Assembly (NCBI GenBank): GCA_029975915.1
Contig: JARKOC010000034.1
Coordinates: 1-64,000, forward strand
Direction of reading: 5' to 3'
Length of the DNA stretch: 64,000 nucleotides
Source of the DNA: Bryobacteraceae bacterium
GTDB lineage: Bacteria > Acidobacteriota > Terriglobia > Bryobacterales > Bryobacteraceae
Part shown: positions 57,999 through 64,000 of the stretch, one piece after another
How positions within the stretch are numbered: the first letter of the stretch is position 1
How the letters are laid out: every line of letters starts with the position of its first letter
Translations under genes and position numbers: made by a program
The notes under the pieces: generated by a model
The model's input: the letters and a program-made list of their open reading frames with translations, nothing else
Database searches by the model: none
What the model was told of the DNA's origin: nothing

Positions 57999-60698
57999 AT
58001 GTCCTCATCTAAAGAACTGGTGGTGAGCCAGAACCGCCACGCGACCAAACTCGGAATTCTCGAGGATGGCCAATTGGTGGAAGTTTATTTTCAGCGGGCC
58101 GATGAATACTCTCTGGCAGGGAGTGTTCATAAGGGCCGCGTGACCCGCGTCTTGCCCGGCATGCAATCGGCATTTGTCGATCTTGGGCTGGAGCGCGATT
58201 GTTTCTTGTACGTTTCGGACTTCTTCGACGAGCACGGCGATGATATCGACCGTGTCGAGGAGAAAGAGCCTCTCGGCCGTAACCGCCGCCGAGACCGGGA
58301 CCGGGGCAAGGACCGCGATCCGCGACGGGAGTCTCGTCGCGATGCCTCCAAGCCGCCTGCTGAGGCTGAGGCGGAGCCAGATCATATCCCAGCGGTGGTG
58401 GAACAACCAGCAGAGACTCCAGACTACTCGAAGGATCGCCGCCGCCGCTCCCGCCGCCGCCGCAGTGGCAGGGGGTTGCCGGACTCGAAATATGCTGAGG
58501 CTCCGGAGACAGGGGCAGACGCCGGGGAAGCCGAAGGGATCGAGGCGGAAACGCCGGACGAGGAGACCTCCATTGTCGATGCCGCCGGCGATGAGGCGTG
58601 CGGCGAAATGGCAAGCGACGTCATCATCCTTCCGGGAGAATCGCTGGCAAAGTACCGTCGTGCCGCGGCTCGCTCTCACGAAATAGAATCCGATTCGGCC
58701 GAATCTGAAACGACGGATCAGAGCGAGTATGAATCCGCTGCCGAAGATGCGGCGGAGTCAATTCTGGACCGTATCGACGAGATCGAGCGAGGTGAGGAGA
58801 TCGCCGCTGGCGCATCGGGAGAGTCTCTGCTCGACCGGATTGCTGAAGCCGGGGACGACGAGGAGCCTCTCCGAACCGAGGACTCTGATACTCCGGATAC
58901 TGGCGAGTACAGCGGTGAGGCGCCCGGCGCCGGACAGGAAGCTGGTGAGACTGCACATCCGGCTGCTGAAGATGTCCGCGTGTCCGTGAGTTTCGATGTT
59001 GGCGACGCTGTTGAGATCGTTGAACCGCCTGCGGCTGCCGAGGACCAAGCCGGTGTGGACGAAGGCGCCGCAAAAGAGGAGTGGATTGGTCTTGCCTTGG
59101 CCGTAGACTCGGCTTCGGCGCGAGTCGTCGATCCAGCCGGCGAACCGCATCCCGGATCGATCGCCACTGATGCTTCCGAAGATGACGCCGGAGATGAAAG
59201 TGCGGAGGCGGAGCAAGCGGATGCGGAAGGTGTTGAACCGGCAAGTACTCCAATCAGCCTCACCGCCACTCTGAGAGCACAAGGTGGCCGGCTAGGCCAT
59301 CGGGCCACGCGCCGCTCGCGCAGGCGTGGACGAAGTGACAAGGGCTCTCCAGAGCTGGATGTAGAAACATCCGCGGCTGAAATTTCCGGGGGGCCGGAAA
59401 GCCCAAGTGACGCAGAGGCAGTAGCTGCGCCGAAGCCGGCGGAGATTCGTCCTCCCAAGAGCACCGACAGGGAGACTTCCGACAAGGACCGTCAACAGCC
59501 TTCAATCTCCGACCTGCTGAAGGAAGGCCAGGAGATCATTGTCCAGATCGCCAAGGAGCCCCTCGGGCAGAAGGGCGCCCGCATCACGTCGCACATCGCA
59601 CTTCCTGGCCGTTATGTCGTCTATATGCCCACGATTGAGCATCTGGGCGTTTCACGCAAAATCTCCACAGAGGAGGAACGGCAGCGGTTGAAGAAGGTGC
59701 TGCAGCGCCAGAGGGAGGGGCTGCAGGGTGGATATATCATGCGCACGGCGGGCGAAGGCCGGACCGAAGAGGAGATCGGCGCCGACATGCGCTACCTGGC
59801 GACGCTCTGGAAGGAGATCAAAGAGAAGGCTGAGAAACGCCGGGCGCCCGCGCTGCTCCACCACGATGTCGAAATTGTCGAACGGATTCTCCGTGATCAT
59901 CTGACCGGCGGCTTCAAAGCCATTTGGGTCGACCACGAGGAGCTTTACGAGCAAGTCCTTCACACAGTCGAGCGTTTCTCGCCCCAGTTACTCAGCCGGG
60001 TCAAACTCTACACGCGGCAGGAGCCCATCTTCGACGCTTTCGGCATCACCCAGGAGATGGAGAAGGCGCTGCGGCCCAAGGTTTGGCTTAAGAGCGGCGG
60101 CTACATCGTCATCAACCAGACTGAGGCCTTGGTGGCGATCGACGTCAACACCGGCAAGTACGTCGGCAAATCGCACAGGCTTGAGGACACGATCGTCAAG
60201 ACCAACACCGAGGCGGTGAAGGAGATCGTCCGCCAGATCAGACTGCGCGATTTGGGCGGCATCATCGTAGTCGATTTCATCGACATGGATGAGCGCAAGA
60301 ACCGGCAAAAGGTGATGCAAGCCCTGGAAGAAACGATGCGGCAGGACAAGGCGCCGTACAAGATCCTCCAGTTCAACGACTTTGGCTTGGTCGCGATCAC
60401 CCGCAAGCGGGTGAAACAGAGTCTTGAAAGGGCGCTTTGCTCACCCTGCCCGTACTGTGAGGGATCGGGCTATGTGAAGAGTCCTGAAACCATCATCGGC
60501 GAAATCCTGAACCAGGCTCAGAAGTACGCCAAGGTTGTGGATGGCCAGGAGTGCGTCCTGCGCGTCAACCCAGAAGTTGCATCGTTGCTGAAATCGCTGA
60601 AAAATAACTACCTTGAGGAGCTCGAGGAGATTCTTGGACGGCCGGTCATGGTGATCTCAGATGCAGAGATCCACCAGGAGAAGTATGATCTGACCTGA
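57999..60698 (+). CDS. Ribonuclease E/G with large insertion in the S1 domain
   Basis: 899 residues. The S1 domain begins as usual (GSVHKGRVTRVLPGMQSAFVDL in part, to about residue 78). A run of about 420 acidic and Arg-rich residues interrupts it, and it resumes at about 502 (SISDLLKEGQEIIVQ). The catalytic DNase I-like domain has D715 (AIDVNTG) and D759 (VVDFIDMD), which match E. coli D303 and D346, and the zinc-link cysteines C817 and C820 (CPYCEGSG). The enzyme processes rRNA/tRNA and decays mRNA. The C-terminus ends soon after the small domain, so no C-terminal scaffold is present. ATG 57999 has GGAGG eight bases upstream; the longer frame from 57828 crosses the structured leader. The position next to mre genes matches RNase G in other bacteria. 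Confidence 0.95.
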   Translation: MSSSKELVVSQNRHATKLGILEDGQLVEVYFQRADEYSLAGSVHKGRVTRVLPGMQSAFVDLGLERDCFLYVSDFFDEHGDDIDRVEEKEPLGRNRRRDRDRGKDRDPRRESRRDASKPPAEAEAEPDHIPAVVEQPAETPDYSKDRRRRSRRRRSGRGLPDSKYAEAPETGADAGEAEGIEAETPDEETSIVDAAGDEACGEMASDVIILPGESLAKYRRAAARSHEIESDSAESETTDQSEYESAAEDAAESILDRIDEIERGEEIAAGASGESLLDRIAEAGDDEEPLRTEDSDTPDTGEYSGEAPGAGQEAGETAHPAAEDVRVSVSFDVGDAVEIVEPPAAAEDQAGVDEGAAKEEWIGLALAVDSASARVVDPAGEPHPGSIATDASEDDAGDESAEAEQADAEGVEPASTPISLTATLRAQGGRLGHRATRRSRRRGRSDKGSPELDVETSAAEISGGPESPSDAEAVAAPKPAEIRPPKSTDRETSDKDRQQPSISDLLKEGQEIIVQIAKEPLGQKGARITSHIALPGRYVVYMPTIEHLGVSRKISTEEERQRLKKVLQRQREGLQGGYIMRTAGEGRTEEEIGADMRYLATLWKEIKEKAEKRRAPALLHHDVEIVERILRDHLTGGFKAIWVDHEELYEQVLHTVERFSPQLLSRVKLYTRQEPIFDAFGITQEMEKALRPKVWLKSGGYIVINQTEALVAIDVNTGKYVGKSHRLEDTIVKTNTEAVKEIVRQIRLRDLGGIIVVDFIDMDERKNRQKVMQALEETMRQDKAPYKILQFNDFGLVAITRKRVKQSLERALCSPCPYCEGSGYVKSPETIIGEILNQAQKYAKVVDGQECVLRVNPEVASLLKSLKNNYLEELEEILGRPVMVISDAEIHQEKYDLT

Positions 60699-60702
60699 GA
60701 TC

Positions 60703-61551
60703 ATGTCTCTGCGCCTCGTGTTCATTTTGGGATTGCTGGCCGCGCCGCTGGCCGGCCAGCGCCTGATCGTTGTCTCCGAGTTTCAGCGTCTCCGGCCGGA
60801 TGGGGAGGTCGCTCTGGCCGACCGGGTCGCGCAGCAGCACGAGTTTATCTCGCCCGCCATCCCACGGGGAGGAGTGCTGACTGTACGCATCGGCGTGGAA
60901 GCGCCGCGCGACATGAAGTACTCGTTGTTCGTCGGACAGAACCCGGACGATACAGCGCGGTGCCGTCTCTACCAGGAACACTACGTCCAGGTAGGTGAGG
61001 AGTGGCTTCCGGACGAGATCACGCATGTCGACCTGCCACATGGGGCGATACTCTCGCAGGGACAGACGGTCCAGTCCTATCTGCTCGACATCAAAATCCC
61101 TTCGTCCGCCAAGCCGCAGCGGTTCAGGTTGGAGATCCAACTTAACGTGGGAGCGCGTTGGGTCATATACCCGATGGAGATTCGCATCAGGGACACTGCC
61201 ATCCCAGGAGAACCAGGGGCTATAGTCAATCCGATCCGGCCGGATACTCGCGCTGACTCCGCGCTTCTGGTCCCGCTACTGGGATTCGTGTGCGGGACAT
61301 CCTGGAAGAAAGGGGACGGCAGGTTGCGGCGCGGCGGCGACATCATCACTCGGAATATTTTGGCGGACTTCCTCCTTGCGCAAAGAAGGGCTTCGACGGA
61401 GACCAGTGAAGCAGTCGTTCCATCCATCTTGAGGGCAGGCGGCTATAAGTCAAGAGAGGCATTCTGTGCGAAGCCAAAGCCGGTTCCAGCGGAGGCGGAG
61501 TGGTGGCTTCAGGTAAGGAAGTATTTATACCAGGGGCTCCCAATCCACTGA
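60703..61551 (+). CDS. Secreted hypothetical protein
   Basis: 282 residues. A signal peptide (RLVFILGLLAAPLAGQ) is followed by a beta-rich domain (ILTVRIGVEAP-like and FRLEIQLNVGARWVIYPMEIRI stretches) and a C-terminal part with two cysteines and a WWLQVRKYLYQG ending. No family is recognised. It starts four bases after the RNase stop codon and may be co-transcribed with it. The location is probably periplasmic. Confidence 0.65.
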   Translation: MSLRLVFILGLLAAPLAGQRLIVVSEFQRLRPDGEVALADRVAQQHEFISPAIPRGGVLTVRIGVEAPRDMKYSLFVGQNPDDTARCRLYQEHYVQVGEEWLPDEITHVDLPHGAILSQGQTVQSYLLDIKIPSSAKPQRFRLEIQLNVGARWVIYPMEIRIRDTAIPGEPGAIVNPIRPDTRADSALLVPLLGFVCGTSWKKGDGRLRRGGDIITRNILADFLLAQRRASTETSEAVVPSILRAGGYKSREAFCAKPKPVPAEAEWWLQVRKYLYQGLPIH

Positions 61552-61630
61552 AGCGGCCGTGCTAAACTGATGATTGCAAACCCTCGATCGGGCTCTGGCC
61601 AGCTTCGTCGGCGGTTCGATCCACACTCAA

Positions 61631-61720
61631 GGAGAGGTGGCCGAGTGGTTGAAGGCGCACGCTTGGAAAGCGTGTATACGGGAAACTGTATCGAGGGTTC
61701 GAATCCCTCCCTCTCCGCCA
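61631..61720 (+). tRNA. tRNA-Ser (anticodon GGA)
   Basis: 90 bases with encoded CCA. The acceptor stem GGAGAGG/CCTCTCC pairs perfectly, the anticodon loop is CTTGGAAA (anticodon GGA), and a long variable arm (TATACGGGAAACTGTATC) typical of class II serine tRNAs is followed by the T-loop TTCGAAT. The discriminator is G. It reads TCC and TCT codons. Confidence 0.95.
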
Positions 61721-61788
61721 GACCCCTGCAATCGCGCTGCCTGCTTGCCCGGCGGTGATGCCCGGCATAATTGATAAGATTGCGGATC

Positions 61789-63879
61789 ATGCGAATAAAC
61801 CGCAGGACAGCGCTATCCGCCGCCGGGTTTTCGATCCTCGTCCATGCGGCGTCACAGCCAAGGCAGGGAGTGTGCATCGATGCGGCCCAACTGTCGCTGC
61901 CGCGCCGCCCATGGCGTAAGGTCCACCTGGATTTCCACAACTCGCAACACGTGGCCAGCATCGGCGAGAAGTTCAGTGCTGACGAATTCGGCGACACCCT
62001 CGCAAAAGCGAATGTCGACTCCATCGTCGTCTTCGCAAAGGACATGCATGGGTATTTCTACTACCCATCAAAGTTGGGACCCGTTCATCCGGGGCTCAAA
62101 TTCGATTTGCTTGGGGCGCAAGTCGAGGCGTGCCGCAAACGAAAAATCGCGGTTTACGCCTACCATTGCACGACGTGGGACAACTACCTCGCTGAACACC
62201 ATCCCGAGTGGCTGGTCTTCAAACGCGATCGAACAACCTACCTTCCGAAGTTTGACGAAACTCCAGGATGGACCGCGCTTTGTATCGCGCAGGAAGGTTT
62301 CGTGAAACTCATGGAGGAGCACGCACGCGAGTTTGCTTCCCGTTACGAAATCGACGGAGCATGGTTCGACATGCCTTTCCCTATTGCCGGGGAGTGCTTC
62401 TGCGAGGAGTGTCTCGCCCAGTTGCGGGCAAGAGGTAAGGATCCGCTGGACCGAAGGGCGCAGCGCGAACACAAACAGGAGTTGGAAATCGGCTTCTTGA
62501 GGCGGCTTCATGCGGCTGTCCGCCAGGTCCGGCCTGGGTGCCAGGTGGACTTCAACAATCAAGCGGCATTCGGTCTGGGCGAGCGCAAGCCGTGGATGGA
62601 CAACATCGATCTCGAGGCCCTGCCTTCGGCCGCCGCATGGGGGTACTATTTCTTTCCGCTCGTCACGCGCTATGCACGTTCATTTGGATTGACGACCTAT
62701 GGCATGACCGGCCGTTTCAAGGCGTCATGGGCCGACTTTGGAGGCCTGAAACTCCCTGCGCAGCTGGACGTGGAATGCGCGTCCATCGTCGCTAACACCG
62801 CGCGTTGTGATATTGGCGACCAGATGCCGCCGAACGGGCGCCTGGACCCCGCGGTTTACCACGTGATCGGCAAGTCCTATGGGCGCATCAAAGCGCTGGA
62901 ACCTTATCTCGAAGGAGCCGCGCCTGTGACCGAGGCGGTGTTGCTGGTAAGCGGTTTGCCAATTGAGAGGGTTGGCGGCGAGAGCCTGTTTGGATGGGTG
63001 AAACTGCTCACCGAATGCCGGGTCCAGTTCGACGTGCTCGAACCCGATGCCCCCTGGGAGCGGTACGGGTTGGTGGTTCTTCCGGAGGATCTCGAAGTCG
63101 GCGAAATGCTGGCACATCGACTGCTGGCCTACAGCGCCGGTGGCGGCTCCCTGCTGGTATCTCATCGCGCTGCAGTGTCGCCGGACGGGCGGAGCAGTTG
63201 GATGGAGCGGTTCGGATTCAGCTACGCCGGGCTATCGCCGTTCAAACCGGCTTACATGGTGCCCAAGACCTCATTCACCGGCGATATCCCCAACTACGAA
63301 TACGCCCTATATGAGGGCGCTTCGCAATGGCGAATCTCAGGCGCCGCGCAGGTGATCGCGCAATTGGGCGAACCTGCATTTCAGCGGTCGGCTGCCCGCT
63401 ACACGAGTCACGCGCAAACTCCGTTCGAGCGCGAGACCGAGTATGCCGCCATCGCTATCAGCGGCCGGGCGGCACTGTTTGGCTTCCCGCTTGGAGCAAG
63501 CTACTACTCACAAGGTTACTGGGTGTACCGTTCCGCGCTAAAGCATGTGCTCCGGCAGATGCTGCCACAGCCGCTGATCATGACGAATGCGCCGGCGAGC
63601 ACAGAGATCTCTCTGAATTACCAGAACAGCCCAAAGCCCCGATACCTTGTCCATATCGTGAACTGGTCTGCCAATCGTGGAACGCCGCGTCATCCCGTAT
63701 TCCACGAAGAGCCGGTTCCACTCACCGGCGTCACGCTCAGGCTCGACCTGCCTGTGAAGAGCAACACAGCTCGTGCGGTCGTGCAGGGCGGCAACCTTCC
63801 CCTAAAGCGCGCCGGTAGTGGTGTGGAGGTCGCCGTGCCGCCAGTGACCGTGCACGAAATATTGGTGTTTGAAGCATGA
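61789..63879 (+). CDS. Secreted GHL6-like putative glycoside hydrolase
   Basis: About 696 residues. A Tat-like leader ([21 protein letters not shown]) precedes a TIM-barrel domain of the hypothetical glycosyl hydrolase 6 type ([45 protein letters not shown]). The [11 protein letters not shown] segment holds candidate catalytic acids. The later part resembles the beta-galactosidase trimerisation fold ([15 protein letters not shown]), and a small beta-domain ends the protein. The substrate is unknown. ATG 61789 is favoured over 61771 because the signal begins there. Its TGA overlaps the next start (ATGA). Confidence 0.8.
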   Translation: MRINRRTALSAAGFSILVHAASQPRQGVCIDAAQLSLPRRPWRKVHLDFHNSQHVASIGEKFSADEFGDTLAKANVDSIVVFAKDMHGYFYYPSKLGPVHPGLKFDLLGAQVEACRKRKIAVYAYHCTTWDNYLAEHHPEWLVFKRDRTTYLPKFDETPGWTALCIAQEGFVKLMEEHAREFASRYEIDGAWFDMPFPIAGECFCEECLAQLRARGKDPLDRRAQREHKQELEIGFLRRLHAAVRQVRPGCQVDFNNQAAFGLGERKPWMDNIDLEALPSAAAWGYYFFPLVTRYARSFGLTTYGMTGRFKASWADFGGLKLPAQLDVECASIVANTARCDIGDQMPPNGRLDPAVYHVIGKSYGRIKALEPYLEGAAPVTEAVLLVSGLPIERVGGESLFGWVKLLTECRVQFDVLEPDAPWERYGLVVLPEDLEVGEMLAHRLLAYSAGGGSLLVSHRAAVSPDGRSSWMERFGFSYAGLSPFKPAYMVPKTSFTGDIPNYEYALYEGASQWRISGAAQVIAQLGEPAFQRSAARYTSHAQTPFERETEYAAIAISGRAALFGFPLGASYYSQGYWVYRSALKHVLRQMLPQPLIMTNAPASTEISLNYQNSPKPRYLVHIVNWSANRGTPRHPVFHEEPVPLTGVTLRLDLPVKSNTARAVVQGGNLPLKRAGSGVEVAVPPVTVHEILVFEA

Positions 63880-64000
63880 CACGCACGGATCACTGTCTCC
63901 AGAAACTCGACAGGATGACCAAAGCTCTGAGGCACCAGGAGCCCGACCGCGTGCCCGTAAGTGACTTCTTCTGGGGTGGATTCCTCAAACGCTGGCGCGA
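63876..64000 (+). CDS. URO-D-like protein, 5' part only (cut by window edge)
   Basis: ATG 63876 overlaps the stop of the GHL6-like gene, and the frame stays open to the window edge (41 codons). The visible part, with ALRHQEPDRVPVSDFFWGG, resembles the start of uroporphyrinogen-decarboxylase-family proteins, which in such contexts are often methyltransferase-like and not haem enzymes. The remaining sequence is outside the window, so the function is open. Confidence 0.65.
   Translation, partial: MTRTDHCLQKLDRMTKALRHQEPDRVPVSDFFWGGFLKRWR

Noticed and set aside
58624..59485. Long antisense open frames inside the RNase E/G insertion
   Set aside because: They are produced by the repetitive Glu/Ala codons of the insert; low-complexity translations with no ribosome-binding sites.

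Overview
The window looks like a chromosomal segment of an Acidobacteriota bacterium, most likely of the Bryobacterales/Solibacter type. This is inferred from gene content and style, not from a marker gene search. The supporting traits are large Oar-like TonB-dependent receptors with an N-terminal carboxypeptidase-regulatory domain, several Tat-signal sugar-isomerase and glycosidase-like proteins, a very large PIG-L deacetylase, a GHL6-type hydrolase, paired b'/b subunits of ATP synthase, and high GC.

Layout. Bases 1-777 hold no convincing gene and end exactly at a 3' fragment of a tRNA-Thr(CGT) gene (778-822). This looks like the displaced half of a tRNA target left by an integrative element lying to the left. 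Next, on the minus strand, come rpsA (ribosomal protein S1), a gamma-glutamylcyclotransferase-like gene and an M3 (Dcp-like) peptidase. Bases 5297-8382 encode an NtrB/NtrC-like sensor kinase and sigma-54 activator with a receiver-less winged-helix protein between them. A PIG-L deacetylase, a 38-residue membrane peptide and a sodium:solute symporter (8444-12673) form a tight set. They are followed by a Gfo/Idh/MocA oxidoreductase, a GtrA/CDP-alcohol phosphotransferase pair, MetY-type sulfhydrylase and a Tat-exported TIM-barrel protein.

Bases 18589-25627 are a close-packed run: PGPGW membrane protein, uvrA, a deoxyhypusine-synthase-like protein, a CPBP protease, mtnA and a pyruvyltransferase-like protein. 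A 1163-residue TonB receptor, a Tat-signal TIM-barrel-like protein and tRNA-Arg(TCG) follow. Bases 30996-36977 are the F1 plus stalk part of ATP synthase (b', b, delta, alpha, gamma, beta, epsilon), without the a and c genes. Then come a DASS/SLC13 transporter, two converging TonB receptors, a dihydroorotate-dehydrogenase-like protein with nifJ (pyruvate:ferredoxin oxidoreductase), and a group of unrecognised secreted proteins.

Bases 52021-57715 are the elongasome cluster mreB-mreC-mreD-mrdA(PBP2)-rodA, followed by an RNase E/G gene. An mreBCD-RNase G order is known in other bacteria. Here the RNase has about 420 acidic and arginine-rich residues inserted within its S1 domain, and it is preceded by a roughly 260-base leader with at least five stable hairpins. 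A secreted hypothetical protein, tRNA-Ser(GGA), a GHL6-like hydrolase and the start of a URO-D-like gene close the window.

Most of the window is core metabolism and cell-envelope machinery. The least ordinary signals are the tRNA-Thr scar, the RNase E/G insertion with its structured leader, the small membrane peptide coupled to the symporter, a POTRA-like/HEAT-like fusion, and a structured intergenic region at 17036-17175. I see no CRISPR array, IS element, rRNA or complete mobile element.
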